A stretch of DNA of 64,000 nucleotides from Chloroflexota bacterium (GCA_013388745.1 JACAER010000024.1:1-64000), one strand, 5' to 3'; shown: positions 18,218 through 27,446, numbered from the stretch's first letter. Numbers and translations: made by a program. The notes: generated by a model not told the origin, from the letters alone.

Positions 18218-18835
18218 TTATGGATTCCCCGCCGGATAGGCGATCTGGTGGACGATGCCCCAATCCTCTGGCGGCCAATAACGAATCAGCACCTCGCCGA
18301 CAATAAAAGTACGCGGCACCGGCCCGAAACGCCGCGAATCGCTGCTGCGGTTGCGGTTATCGCCCATGACGAAATACTCATCAGGCCCTAATTCCCAGCG
18401 GCGGTCGGCGCACATATCTTCGCTGCACGCCTCGTTGATATACGGCTCGTTCAGCAGTTGGCCGTTGACGTACACCTGCTGGCCGCGAAATTCAATAACA
18501 TCGCCCGGCAGCCCGATCACACGCTTGATGTAATCTTCGTCGGGGTTGCCTGGATAGTGGAAGACCACAATATCGCCGCGCTGCGGGTCGCCCAGCAGGT
18601 AATTGACGCGGCTGACGATCAAAAACTGGCCAGTTTCGAAATTCGGCTCCATACTGGGGCCTTGCACAATGAAGCGCACGGTAGACAGGTTCACCAGCGC
18701 ATAAATCGCACAGATCAGCACGACGAGTTCGACGACTTCGCGCAGCGCGTCCCAGCGGCGAATCGCCGGGCGAGGCAGCGGTGCTGCCGGCGCGGATTCC
18801 GGTTGAGCGGCAACTTCGTACAAGTGAAGACTCAT
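18218..18835 (-). CDS. lepB: Signal peptidase I
   Basis: 205 residues. One transmembrane helix (about 35-52) anchors an extracytoplasmic S26 peptidase domain. The catalytic serine is Ser61 in QGPSMEPN and the general-base lysine is Lys104 in DYIKRVIGLPGD; the MGDNRNRSSDSR box confirms the family. It removes signal peptides from exported proteins such as the secreted ones encoded later in this window. It is followed after 10 bases by the YgiT-type gene. Length and motif spacing are normal for Gram-positive-like SipS enzymes. Confidence 0.96.
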   Translation of the reverse strand: MSLHLYEVAAQPESAPAAPLPRPAIRRWDALREVVELVVLICAIYALVNLSTVRFIVQGPSMEPNFETGQFLIVSRVNYLLGDPQRGDIVVFHYPGNPDEDYIKRVIGLPGDVIEFRGQQVYVNGQLLNEPYINEACSEDMCADRRWELGPDEYFVMGDNRNRSSDSRRFGPVPRTFIVGEVLIRYWPPEDWGIVHQIAYPAGNP

Positions 18836-18953
18836 TCCCTATATGAAAACATTCTGAATTATATGTCAATCGCTGGGGGCTGACAATCCGCTGCCGTGCC
18901 CGGACATAACGCCGGGTTGAGACGTTGCGAATTTGTCACACGGGCAAAACAAC

Positions 18954-18959
18954 TATAAT
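18954..18959 (+). promoter_or_regulatory. TATAAT -10 element before the GAF-cyclase gene
   Basis: Perfect TATAAT 29 bases before the GTG start at 18988. TTGTCA lies upstream with only a 15-base spacer, so the -35 assignment is weak. Confidence 0.5.
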
Positions 18960-18987
18960 ATAAGGTAGGTGCTGGAAAAATTTTCAC

Positions 18988-20595
18988 GTGAGGCAAATCT
19001 TGGCGGGCGAATGGGTGTTGGTTGTCGATGATGGCCGAGAGAACCGCGAATTCGTGGTGGAGTACGTGCTGCATCCCAATGGCTATCGTTCGCTGATGGC
19101 GAAGGATGGCGTCGAGGGGCTGGAGATGGCGCTCAAGCATCAGCCCGATCTGATTCTGCTCGACTTTCAAATGCCGCGCATGAACGGCGCGCAAGTGTTA
19201 GCCGCGCTGCAAGAACACGGGTTGAACATCCCCGTCATCCTGATGACTTTTCACGGTTCCGAAGAAGTCGTCATGCAGGTCTACCGACTGGGTGTGCGCG
19301 ACTACATCAAAAAGCCATTTTCGGTGGACGAAATGCTGCTGGCGATCGAGCGCAGCCTGACGGAAGTGCGTTTGCAGCGCGAGAAAGAAGCGCTGACCGA
19401 GCGCGTGCTGCAAGCCAACCGCGAATTGCAGCGCCGTCTGCAAGAACTCAATGTGCTTTACAGCGTGGGCAAAAGCGTCAGCGCGCTGCTGCAAATGGAT
19501 CAACTGCTGGCGCGCATTGTCGAGGCCGCCATTCAGATGACGCAGGCCGAAGAAGCCTACCTCTATCTGCTCAACGGCGAGGTGCTGCACTGCCGCGCGC
19601 AAAAACGCCGCAGCAGCGCGCAGGTCGAAATGATTAACCAGATCAACAACGACAATGCCATCGCCATTCATGTGCTGAAAAGCGGCCAACCGCTGCTGCT
19701 GACGCCGGAACAGCTCAAAACCTCGAAGAATCCCAAAGGACTGGTGTCGGCTTCGTATGCGCCGCTGGTGCTGGGCAACCGCGTCATCGGCGTGCTGGGC
19801 GTGGAAAACCTGACCCCCACAACACCTATGCTCGGCAAGCACGAAACCGCCCTGCTGAGCGCCCTCACCGACTACGCGGCGATCTCGATCGAAAATTCGC
19901 GCCACTACGAAAACATCCGCAGCGCCAAAGAAAACGAAACCGCCAAAATCCGCGATACCTTCGAGCGGTTTGTCGCGCCGTCGGTGGTCGAACGCGCCCT
20001 CAAACAGACCGACGCGCTGACTCCCGGCGGCGAACGGCGCGAGATCAGTGTGCTCTTCGCCGATATTCGCGGCTATACGACGTGGAGCGAAAATTCGCCG
20101 CCCGAAGACATTGTCGCCATGCTCAACGATTACCTGAGCCTGGCCGCCGAAGTCATCATGGGCTGGGAGGGCACACTCGACAAATTTTTCGGCGACGGCC
20201 TGATGGCGATCTTTAACGCGCCCGATGAGCAGCCCGACCACGTTCACCGCGCGACTGACGCGGCGCTGGCGCTGCTCAAGGCCGCCGACGAGGTTTCCAA
20301 GTGGCGCGGCTACAATCTGTCGTACAGCGTGGGCGTGAACGTCGGCGAAGCCGTCGTGGGCTACATCGGCACGCCGCGCGCTATGAACTATACCGCTATC
20401 GGCGATGTCGTCAACGTCACCAAACGCCTGCAAGAAGTCGCCGCGCCGGGGCAAATCCTGATCGAAGAAGCCGTCGTCAAGCGGCTGGGCAATCTGGTGC
20501 AGACTCGTCCGCTGGGCGCGCTGCCGCTGCGTGGCCGCAAAAAACAGGCCTTCGCCTATGAACTCATTGGCTTGCAGTATCCCGACAAAGGTTGA
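18988..20595 (+). CDS. Response regulator - GAF - class III adenylate/guanylate cyclase
   Basis: 535 residues. Receiver domain (VLVVDDGREN, Asp in LILLDFQMPRMNG, KKPFSVDE), a coiled-coil linker (about 125-155), a GAF sensory domain (about 160-300, with LVSASYAPLVLGNRVIGVLGVENL), then a class III cyclase (about 320-520) starting FERFVAPSVVERAL. Metal aspartates are in VLFADIRGYT and DKFFGDGLMAIF; VGEAVVGYIGT and IGDVVNVTKRLQ complete the active site. The fold is the same as the 16355 protein plus a GAF domain, so the two may be paralogues. It starts with GTG at the receiver domain. It converges on der with only six bases between stops. Confidence 0.92.
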   Translation: MRQILAGEWVLVVDDGRENREFVVEYVLHPNGYRSLMAKDGVEGLEMALKHQPDLILLDFQMPRMNGAQVLAALQEHGLNIPVILMTFHGSEEVVMQVYRLGVRDYIKKPFSVDEMLLAIERSLTEVRLQREKEALTERVLQANRELQRRLQELNVLYSVGKSVSALLQMDQLLARIVEAAIQMTQAEEAYLYLLNGEVLHCRAQKRRSSAQVEMINQINNDNAIAIHVLKSGQPLLLTPEQLKTSKNPKGLVSASYAPLVLGNRVIGVLGVENLTPTTPMLGKHETALLSALTDYAAISIENSRHYENIRSAKENETAKIRDTFERFVAPSVVERALKQTDALTPGGERREISVLFADIRGYTTWSENSPPEDIVAMLNDYLSLAAEVIMGWEGTLDKFFGDGLMAIFNAPDEQPDHVHRATDAALALLKAADEVSKWRGYNLSYSVGVNVGEAVVGYIGTPRAMNYTAIGDVVNVTKRLQEVAAPGQILIEEAVVKRLGNLVQTRPLGALPLRGRKKQAFAYELIGLQYPDKG

Positions 20596-20601
20596 ACGCC
20601 G

Positions 20602-21972
20602 CTAATCCCGATGATCGCGGAAGCTGAGGCGAATCGGCGTGCCCTCGAACGGGTATTCCGCGCGGATCTGGTTTTCCAAAAAGCGCCGATAGCTGAAATG
20701 CACGCTCTTGGCATCGTTCACGTGGAACAGAATCACCGGCGGATCGACCCTCACCTGGGACGCATAGAAAAATTTCAGGCGCTTGCCGCCCGTCGGGTGC
20801 GGGTGTTTTTCGATCGCCGCGCGCACGATGCGATTCAACTCGCCCGTCGTCACCCGCTGGAAGCGCGCCTGATACACGCGATCTGCCGTCTCCAGCACGC
20901 TATGAACGCGCTGCCCGGTGAGCGCGCTGATATAGATGATCGGCGCGTAGGGGATAAAATGCAGGCGCGCGCGGATGGCCTCTGTGAAGCGCATCATTGT
21001 CGCGCTGTCTTTCTCCAGTACATCCCATTTATTGACAACAATCACCACGCTGCGAAAGGCGTCGGCGATATAACCGGCGATATGTTCGTCCTGCTCGGTC
21101 ACGCCATCCTGCGCGTCCAGCAGCAGCAGCGCCACGTCCGCCCGTTCCAGCGCGCGCAGCGCCCGCAGCACGCTGAATTTTTCCACGCCCGGCTCGATCT
21201 TCCCGCGCTTGCGGATCCCCGCCGTATCGATCAGCGTCACCGGCTGGTCGTGCCATGTGATTTTCGTGTCGATCGCGTCGCGCGTCGTGCCGGCGATCGG
21301 GCTGACGATCACGCGCTCCTCGCCCAGCAAGCGGTTGAGCAGGCTGCTCTTGCCAACGTTAGGACGCCCGACAATCGCGATTTTGAGATGCGCTTCGTCG
21401 TCGTCGGCCTCTGCCCCTGCTTCGACGGCTTTTTTCAGCGCCGCCACCACATCGTCCAGCAGGTCGCCCACGCCGATGCCGTGAATCGCGCTGATCGGAA
21501 ACACGTTTTCGCCCAGGCCCATCCCGTAGAATTCGAGCGCGGCGGCGGTCATTTTCATGTCGTCCAGCTTGTTGGCGGCGATAAACACCGGCTTGCTAGT
21601 GCGGCGCAGGATATTGGCGACTTCTTCGTCGGCGGCGGTAACGCCGTGCAGCCCATCCACCAGCATAATCACCGCGTCGGCTTCCTCCACTGCCAGCAGC
21701 GCCTGCGCTGTGATCTGCGGCACAAAGTCGGCGCTGCCTTCCGCCAGCGGGCGCAGATCGCGCGATCCTTTGGGCTGATACACTTCGATGCCGCCCGTAT
21801 CGACCACCCAGAACGTCAGGCCGTTCCAGTCGGCTTCGCCCTGTAAGCGGTCGCGCGTCGTGCCGGGAATTTCGTCGGTGACGGCCAGGCGTTGGCCGAC
21901 CAACCGGTTAAAAAGCGTGCTTTTGCCGACGTTCGGTCTACCGACCAGCGCCAGCATGGGTTTGCGTGCCAT
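20602..21972 (-). CDS. der: Ribosome biogenesis GTPase Der (EngA)
   Basis: 456 residues with two tandem Era-like GTPase domains and a C-terminal KH-like domain, the unique Der layout. First G domain: P-loop GRPNVGKST (11-19), DTGG, NKLD. Second: GRPNVGKSS near 200, DTAG, NKWD. An acidic linker (EAGAEADDDEAHLK) joins them. Der is essential for 50S subunit maturation. The gene is monocistronic here, convergent with the cyclase and followed upstream by a non-coding stretch. Confidence 0.97.
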   Translation of the reverse strand: MARKPMLALVGRPNVGKSTLFNRLVGQRLAVTDEIPGTTRDRLQGEADWNGLTFWVVDTGGIEVYQPKGSRDLRPLAEGSADFVPQITAQALLAVEEADAVIMLVDGLHGVTAADEEVANILRRTSKPVFIAANKLDDMKMTAAALEFYGMGLGENVFPISAIHGIGVGDLLDDVVAALKKAVEAGAEADDDEAHLKIAIVGRPNVGKSSLLNRLLGEERVIVSPIAGTTRDAIDTKITWHDQPVTLIDTAGIRKRGKIEPGVEKFSVLRALRALERADVALLLLDAQDGVTEQDEHIAGYIADAFRSVVIVVNKWDVLEKDSATMMRFTEAIRARLHFIPYAPIIYISALTGQRVHSVLETADRVYQARFQRVTTGELNRIVRAAIEKHPHPTGGKRLKFFYASQVRVDPPVILFHVNDAKSVHFSYRRFLENQIRAEYPFEGTPIRLSFRDHRD

Positions 21973-22037
21973 GACAAAAAATACCTCTAAACGGGTGTAT
22001 CACAGGCATTGTAGCAGAGGGAGGCGCGGATTCGTAG

Positions 22038-22127
22038 TTAGAAGACGATGACGCCGCGCGCCACCGCACCCGTCAGCATTGCGGCATCGGCCTCGTTGAT
22101 CTCGTCAATTGGCGAAAGAGTCTTGGG
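22038..22127 (-). pseudogene. C-terminal relic of a zinc-type alcohol dehydrogenase
   Basis: A 29-codon stretch on the minus strand ends INEADAAMLTGAVARGVIVF before a stop. This matches the end of medium-chain Zn alcohol dehydrogenases (INEAxxxMxxGxxARxVIxF). The frame is closed immediately upstream and no dehydrogenase body is present. It probably marks a deletion boundary. Confidence 0.45.
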
Positions 22128-22300
22128 TTAAGGACATAGCACTCCTATGGTGACCGGTATGCACGCGCCGTTTGCAAATACCCATACTTTGCGCCTTTAG
22201 CCCGGCAGTCTTCCCCAAGCCACTGGATTGGGATGCAGCCCATCACCTTACAGAGTACTGGTTTATGAATGCGTCCCCCGCCTGGCAGCCTTCTGCCTGA
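22128..22300. other. Hairpin-rich non-coding stretch before ubiD
   Basis: No gene is visible in about 300 bases between the dehydrogenase relic and ubiD. Four short inverted repeats occur in a row: CATAG/CTATG, GGTAT/ATACC, CCCAA/TTGGG and GGCAG/CTGCC. It could be a structured RNA, a mobile-element end or decayed sequence; I recognise no known family. Confidence 0.35.
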
Positions 22301-22348
22301 CTCCGCTGCGGATTGATAACGCTTATTTCAGTCTCATCTTCACTGCGT

Positions 22349-22354
22349 TATAAT
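22349..22354 (+). promoter_or_regulatory. TATAAT -10 element of the ubiD operon
   Basis: Perfect TATAAT 73 bases before the chosen ubiD ATG; no convincing -35. Confidence 0.45.
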
Positions 22355-22426
22355 CGGGTACAATTGAAAGACATTTGTGATATTCAGAGCAAACTAAACA
22401 TTGTGAATGTACAGGTAGAGACGGCC

Positions 22427-24283
22427 ATGAGCTATAGAGACCTGCGCGACTTTCTGGCGCGGCTGGAGGCGGCGGGCGAACTGCTGCGCATCAGCGCGCC
22501 GGTCAGCAGCGAACTGGAAATCACCGAAATCACCGACCGGCTGAGCAAACAGCCGCACGCGCGCAACAAAGCGCTGCTGTTCGAAAAGGTCGAAGGCAGC
22601 GCATTCCCGCTGGCGATTAACCTGTTCGGCACTCCGCAGCGTATGGCGCTGGCGATGGGCGTGAACGACCTGGACGAACTGAACCAGCGGCTCGCTAAAC
22701 TGATCGACCTGAAGCTGCCCAGGGGCTTCGCGGCGATGATGAGCCGCGCCAGCGATGTCATGGGCGTGCTCAGGAGCATCGGGCTGGGACCCAGCATGAC
22801 CAAAACCGCCCCCTGCCAGGAAGTCGTCATCACCGAAAATCCCGATGTCAACATCATGCCGATTCTTAAGTGCTGGCCGGAAGACGGCGGCAAATACATC
22901 ACGCTGACCTCGGTCATCACGCGCGAACCGGGCACGGACATCCGTAACGTGGGCATGTACCGTATTCAGGTTTACGACGGACAAACGCTCGGCCTGCACT
23001 GGCAGCGGCACAAAGGCGGCAAAGAGCATCAGGAAGCCGGCAAACACAGCGGCGAAACGCGCATCCCGGTAGCCGTTGTGCTTGGCGGCGACCCGGCGGA
23101 AATGTGGTGCGGTTCCGCGCCGCTGCCGCCCAATATCGACGAATACCTGCTGGCGGCCTGGCTGCGTGGGCGTCCGGTGCAGTTCGTCAAATGCGTCTCG
23201 CAGGACTTAGAAGTGCCGGCCAACGCTGAATTCGTGATCGAAGGCTGGTTCGACCCCAACGAGCACCGCATGGAAGGGCCGTTTGGCGATCATACCGGCT
23301 TTTATACGCCGCCCGACCTGTTCCCGGTGATGCATGTCACCGCCATCACCCACCGCACAGACCCGATTTACCCGACAACGCTTGTCGGCAAGCCGCCGAT
23401 GGAAGATGTGTGGATGGGCAAGGCCACCGAGCGCCTGTTCCTGCCGCTGATGAAATTGTTCATGGGCGAAATCCGCGATGTCAACATGCCCGCCGAGGGC
23501 GTCTTTCACAACCTGGTGATCGTCAGCATCAAACAGCGTTTTCCCGGCCACGCGCAAAAGATCATGTACGGCCTGTGGGGGCTGGGGCTGATGATGCTGG
23601 CGAAAGGCCTCATCGTCGTCGATGACGACGTGGATGTGCAAAATCTGGAGGCGGTCGCCCAACGTGTGCTGGACACCGTCGATTGGCGGCGCGACGTGAC
23701 CGTCGTGGATGGCGCCGTCGATCAGCTCGACCACTCGTCACTCTGGGATTCCTATGGCGGCAAAATCGGCGTGGACGCCACGCGCGCCAGCACAGACCAA
23801 GCGCCCTTCCCCGTACCGCCGCCGCTGCCCGCCGAAAAAATCACGGCGCTGCTGGGCGAACGCTGGCGCGAAACCCGGCAAACGCTGCTGGTGGCGCTGG
23901 ACAAAACACGGCATACGCCCAAACAGGTTATGCGCGAACTCTGGAAGCTTTGCCCAGATTATAATATCATCGTGCTCGATTCTGTCGTGGACCTACACAA
24001 CCTGTCGGATGTGGCCTGGCGCACGCTGGGGAACGTCGATTGGCGGCGCGATATGCTCATCAGCACGGGCGAGATCGACCATTACGCGGCGGCAGGGCAG
24101 GCACGCGGGCACATCGGCATTGATGCCACCAGCAAAGACGCCAGCGATGGGCATCCGCGCGGGTGGCCGCAGGAAATTTTTATGGCGCCGGAGATCGTGG
24201 CGCGCGTCAGCCGCCGTTGGGCAGAGTACGGACTTGGGGAAGCGATAGCAGCCAACAACACGGAAAGCGTTCCGCAGGGCTAA
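22427..24283 (+). CDS. UbiD family prenylated-FMN decarboxylase
   Basis: 618 residues from the ATG at 22427 (MSYRDLRDFL, the typical UbiD start). Visible family blocks are EKVEGS, LFGTPQRMA, the long central region with VAVVLGGDPAEMW, the ENxxMEGPFGDHTGFY-type block (NEHRMEGPFGDHTGFY) with the catalytic Glu, and VVDDDVDVQN. UbiD enzymes decarboxylate aromatic or unsaturated acids using prenylated FMN made by UbiX, which is encoded five genes downstream. With UbiA, UbiE and UbiX in the same direction, the likely substrate is a prenylated naphthoate in menaquinone synthesis by the futalosine route (the MqnL role); the substrate is inference. It is about 100 residues longer than E. coli UbiD. 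Confidence 0.92.
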   Translation: MSYRDLRDFLARLEAAGELLRISAPVSSELEITEITDRLSKQPHARNKALLFEKVEGSAFPLAINLFGTPQRMALAMGVNDLDELNQRLAKLIDLKLPRGFAAMMSRASDVMGVLRSIGLGPSMTKTAPCQEVVITENPDVNIMPILKCWPEDGGKYITLTSVITREPGTDIRNVGMYRIQVYDGQTLGLHWQRHKGGKEHQEAGKHSGETRIPVAVVLGGDPAEMWCGSAPLPPNIDEYLLAAWLRGRPVQFVKCVSQDLEVPANAEFVIEGWFDPNEHRMEGPFGDHTGFYTPPDLFPVMHVTAITHRTDPIYPTTLVGKPPMEDVWMGKATERLFLPLMKLFMGEIRDVNMPAEGVFHNLVIVSIKQRFPGHAQKIMYGLWGLGLMMLAKGLIVVDDDVDVQNLEAVAQRVLDTVDWRRDVTVVDGAVDQLDHSSLWDSYGGKIGVDATRASTDQAPFPVPPPLPAEKITALLGERWRETRQTLLVALDKTRHTPKQVMRELWKLCPDYNIIVLDSVVDLHNLSDVAWRTLGNVDWRRDMLISTGEIDHYAAAGQARGHIGIDATSKDASDGHPRGWPQEIFMAPEIVARVSRRWAEYGLGEAIAANNTESVPQG

Positions 24284-24319
24284 CATGAGTTCTTTTTTGC
24301 AGTGGGGGAAAAGAGAGCA

Positions 24320-25486
24320 ATGACTTACGCACGCGCACGACTGTATCTGGGCATCGCCAACGTCGGCTTCTGGGTGATTGTTTCGGCGTTGGCGCTGCTG
24401 TTGAACCTGCCGGGACAGTTGTTCCCGGTGACCGAAACCGAACCCAACGAAATCGCGCAGCGGGTAGCGATGATGTTAGGGCTGTACATCCTGTTCAGCC
24501 TGCCGTTTGACATCGTTGGCGGTTATCTGCTGCCGCGCCGCTACGAAAAACACGCGCTTCCTTTCGGCAGTTTCCTGCTAAGCTGGCTGCGCGGCGTGCT
24601 GGTGCAGTTCGTGGTCATGCTCCTGACCGGGATGCTGCTGATCGTCGCCGGACGTCAATCGAACACTATAGGGGTGGTGGTGTTTGTCGCCGGCGTGGTG
24701 ATGGCGGCGCTGCTGGCGGCGCAGGAAGCCCTGGCGCGCGCTTCGGCCAATCTCAAGGTCGAGCCGCTGGTGAATATGGAAGAGCCGCGCAAAGTGCTGG
24801 AAAAATGGGGGCTGCACATGCCCGATAACGTCATCGTCTATTCCAGCCAGGATCAGGCGTTCGTCGGCGGGCTGGTGGGGCTGCCGGGACTGGAACGGCT
24901 GGTGCTGCCGGCGTCGTGGTTTTCGCTGCTGAACACCGAAGGCGTGGCGGCGCAGATCGCGCGGCGCATCGGCGTGTTGCAAAACGAACAGCGGGCTTAC
25001 GGCGTGTTCGTGGCCGCCATCTGGAATCTGGTGGGCTTCGCCATCGCCATGAACGTCACCGGCGTCGGGCCGATCGCCTCTGTGGGTGATCTGATGACCG
25101 TCAGCCTGTGGTTTACCCTGTGGCAGTTTTTGGGGCTGCTGCTGCTGCCCACCGTCAGCCGGCGCGGGGTCTTCGAGGCCGATCGCTTCGCGCGCAAGGC
25201 CGGCGCTTCGCAGGAAATAATGGAAAAAATCATCAGCGAAAGCGACAAGCTGCAAGACGACGAACCCGCGCGTTCGCGGCTGATCGAATGGATTTTCCAC
25301 CCGATTCCGTCGGTGGAAAATCGGTTGGTGGAACTGAACCGCAAGCGGGCGCGCGGGATTCTGGGCGCATGGCATGCGGCGCGTATGGCGCTGTACCTGT
25401 CGTGGGCCTGCCTGGGCTTCATGTCGCGCGCGGTGCATTGCAATATTGGCCGCTCTGACCTGTGGGTGATGTATCCGGGGGATTGA
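24320..25486 (+). CDS. M48-like membrane protein lacking the HExxH zinc site (pseudopeptidase)
   Basis: 388 residues with about six transmembrane helices. The overall order matches M48/HtpX-type peptidases: N-terminal helices, the strand block NVIVYSSQDQAFVGGLVGLPGLE-like region, VLPASWFSLL, and later FEADRFARKAG, which corresponds to the family's third zinc ligand motif ExxxD, and HPIPSVENRL near the end. Where HExxH should be there is QIARRIG, so both zinc histidines and the catalytic Glu are gone. I infer a catalytically dead homologue with a binding or scaffold role. The ATG at 24320 follows a GGGGGAAAAGAG tract; a GTG at 24302 is an alternative. Its stop overlaps the ubiA start (TGATG), placing it inside the menaquinone operon. 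Confidence 0.75.
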   Translation: MTYARARLYLGIANVGFWVIVSALALLLNLPGQLFPVTETEPNEIAQRVAMMLGLYILFSLPFDIVGGYLLPRRYEKHALPFGSFLLSWLRGVLVQFVVMLLTGMLLIVAGRQSNTIGVVVFVAGVVMAALLAAQEALARASANLKVEPLVNMEEPRKVLEKWGLHMPDNVIVYSSQDQAFVGGLVGLPGLERLVLPASWFSLLNTEGVAAQIARRIGVLQNEQRAYGVFVAAIWNLVGFAIAMNVTGVGPIASVGDLMTVSLWFTLWQFLGLLLLPTVSRRGVFEADRFARKAGASQEIMEKIISESDKLQDDEPARSRLIEWIFHPIPSVENRLVELNRKRARGILGAWHAARMALYLSWACLGFMSRAVHCNIGRSDLWVMYPGD

Positions 25487-26379
25487 TGACTGCCGCAGCA
25501 CAGCCGGGCCGTTCGCCGCTGGACAGCGTGCGCACGTTCCTGGAACTGATTAAGTTCGAACATACGATTTTCGCGCTGCCCTTCGCCTACCTGGGCATGT
25601 GTCTGGCGGCGGGCGGGCTGCCGACATTTCATCAGTTTTTCTGGGTGACGGTGGCGATGGCCGCCGCGCGCACACTGGCCTTCGCCGTCAACCGGCTGGC
25701 AGACCGGCGCTACGACGCGACCAACCCGCGCACGAAGAATCGCCCATCGGTGACCGGCGCGGTGTCGGTGCGGCTGATGGCGGGCTTCGCGCTGGGCGCG
25801 CTGCTGCTGCTGGCGCTGGCGGCGGCGCTGCTCAACCCGCTGGCGCTGCTGCTGTTTCCCGGCGCGCTGGTGTTTTTGATCGGCTACTCGTATACCAAAC
25901 GCTTCACGCCGCTGTGTCACTGGATTTTGGGATTCACCGATGGTTTAGCGCCCATGGGCGGCTGGATCGCCGTCACGGGCAGCATTTTCGCGCCCGGCGA
26001 TCTGCCCGCCTGGCTGCTGATGCTGGCGGTGACGTTCTGGATCAGCGGCTTTGATCTGATTTACGCCTGCCAGGATGTGCAGCATGACCAGCAGGAAGGG
26101 CTGCACTCGTGGCCGAGCCGCTACGGAATCGCCAGCGCCCTGTTTCTGGCCAAAGTCAGCCACGCGCTGACGATTTTGACGCTGGGGCTGCTGGGGCTGC
26201 TGCTGGCGCTGGCCTGGCCCTTCTGGCTGGCGCTGGTCATCTGTGCGGCGCTGTTGGCGTATGAAAACGCGATTGTCCAACCCAACGATTTGTCGCGCAT
26301 CAATGTGGCTTTTTTCAACATCAATTCCTACATCGCCCTTACGCTGTTCGTTGGGACGTTCGTTGCGTTGATCGTTTAA
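25486..26379 (+). CDS. UbiA family prenyltransferase
   Basis: 297 residues, eight or nine predicted transmembrane helices. The first Asp-rich site is NRLADRRYDATNP (near residue 72, an NDxxD variant) and the second is DLIYACQDVQHDQQEG (near 190), which bind Mg2+-prenyl diphosphate. It attaches a polyprenyl tail to an aromatic acid, most likely the MqnP step of the futalosine menaquinone pathway given UbiD and UbiX around it. The ATG overlaps the stop of the M48-like gene, with GGGGG just upstream. It is membrane embedded. Confidence 0.92.
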   Translation: MTAAAQPGRSPLDSVRTFLELIKFEHTIFALPFAYLGMCLAAGGLPTFHQFFWVTVAMAAARTLAFAVNRLADRRYDATNPRTKNRPSVTGAVSVRLMAGFALGALLLLALAAALLNPLALLLFPGALVFLIGYSYTKRFTPLCHWILGFTDGLAPMGGWIAVTGSIFAPGDLPAWLLMLAVTFWISGFDLIYACQDVQHDQQEGLHSWPSRYGIASALFLAKVSHALTILTLGLLGLLLALAWPFWLALVICAALLAYENAIVQPNDLSRINVAFFNINSYIALTLFVGTFVALIV

Positions 26380-26391
26380 GGAGTCTGTGGA

Positions 26392-26739
26392 ATGGCTGAT
26401 GAAATCACGCTGCGCGAAACGATTGCGCTGGCGCGCCGTATCCGCCAGCGCTTCCAGAACATCGAAGGGCGCGAATGGGGTGTAGAAGGCGCACTGATAG
26501 AGTTGATGAAGCAGGTGGGCGAACTCGCCAAGTATGTGCTGGTGGCCGAGCATTATTACGGCACAGAGCGTGAAAGCCAGCCCTACTACCAATCGGACAG
26601 CGACAAAATCGGCGACGAACTGGCCGATATTCTGTATGTGATTATCCGTATCGCCGATCATTATCAGATCGACCTGCTGGACGCTTATCTGCAAGCGCGT
26701 AAGGCAGAAGACGAATTTCTTAAGCGAACAGGAAATTGA
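26392..26739 (+). CDS. MazG-like nucleotide pyrophosphohydrolase domain protein
   Basis: 115 residues, all helical. The all-alpha NTP pyrophosphatase motifs are visible: ELMKQVGELAKY (E-x-x-x-x-x-E pattern) and KIGDELADILYVIIRIAD (ExxD), which bind Mg2+ in MazG/dUTPase-like enzymes. Family role: hydrolysis of non-canonical NTPs to NMPs. It lies 12 bases after ubiA and overlaps ubiE by one base, so it is an insertion of a housekeeping-type gene into the quinone operon. Its substrate is unknown. Confidence 0.8.
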   Translation: MADEITLRETIALARRIRQRFQNIEGREWGVEGALIELMKQVGELAKYVLVAEHYYGTERESQPYYQSDSDKIGDELADILYVIIRIADHYQIDLLDAYLQARKAEDEFLKRTGN

Positions 26740-27440
26740 TGGCACATCTCACCGGAGAAGCCCGCGCCGCCTATGTGCAGGCGATGTTCGGGCGCATCGC
26801 AGACCGTTACAACCTGATGAACCGGCTGATGACGCTGGGGCAAGACCTGAAATGGCGGCGCTTCGTGGTGCAGCAGGCGCGGCTGCCGGCCAACGGCAGA
26901 CTGCTCGATTTGGCAACAGGCACGGGCGACATTGCCTTTGAGGCGCTAAAAGCCGTGCCTTCGGCGCAGGCAGTGGGCGCCGATTTTGCGCTGCCTATGA
27001 TGCATGTCGGGCAAAAGCTGGCGCTTGGCCATCAGGTCAGATGGACAGGCGCCGACGCGCTGCGACTGCCGTTCCCAGACAACACCTTCGACGCCGTGAC
27101 CAGCGGCTATCTGGTGCGCAATGTGATCGACATCGCGCAGACCTTCCGTGAGCAGCTTCGCGTGCTCAAAACAGGCGGGCGTGTCGTCGTGCTCGATAGT
27201 TCGCCGCCGCCGCCAGGGCTGCTGCGTCCCTTCATTCTGCTGCACCTCAAATACGGGATTCCGCTGTTGGGGCGGCTGGTGAGCAGCGACCCCAGCGCTT
27301 ACCAGTATTTGCCAGAATCAACGCAGGCTTTTAAGACGCCCGACGAATTGGCGGCGATCATGCGGGGCAGCGGTGTGCGTAACGTGCAGTACCGGCTGTT
27401 CATGTTCGGCACGATGGCCGTCCACTGGGGCGAGAAGTAG
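26739..27440 (+). CDS. ubiE: Demethylmenaquinone methyltransferase (UbiE/MenG family)
   Basis: 233 residues. The N-terminal block MFGRIADRYNLMNRLMTLGQD and SAM-binding LLDLATGTGDIAFEAL are classic UbiE/MenG signatures, followed by GADFALPMM and the C-terminal block. The enzyme methylates demethylmenaquinone with S-adenosylmethionine as the last step of menaquinone synthesis. The ATG at 26739 overlaps the mazG-like stop. The motif RNVIDIAQTFREQLRVLKTGGRV matches the family's RN(V/I) post-motif. UbiX follows after six bases. Confidence 0.94.
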   Translation: MAHLTGEARAAYVQAMFGRIADRYNLMNRLMTLGQDLKWRRFVVQQARLPANGRLLDLATGTGDIAFEALKAVPSAQAVGADFALPMMHVGQKLALGHQVRWTGADALRLPFPDNTFDAVTSGYLVRNVIDIAQTFREQLRVLKTGGRVVVLDSSPPPPGLLRPFILLHLKYGIPLLGRLVSSDPSAYQYLPESTQAFKTPDELAAIMRGSGVRNVQYRLFMFGTMAVHWGEK

Positions 27441-27446
27441 CGCGCG

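Noticed and set aside
22128..22300. Possible cobalamin-type riboswitch (GCCACTG present)
   Set aside because: The other conserved boxes of that riboswitch are missing or out of order, and ubiD is not a cobalamin gene.
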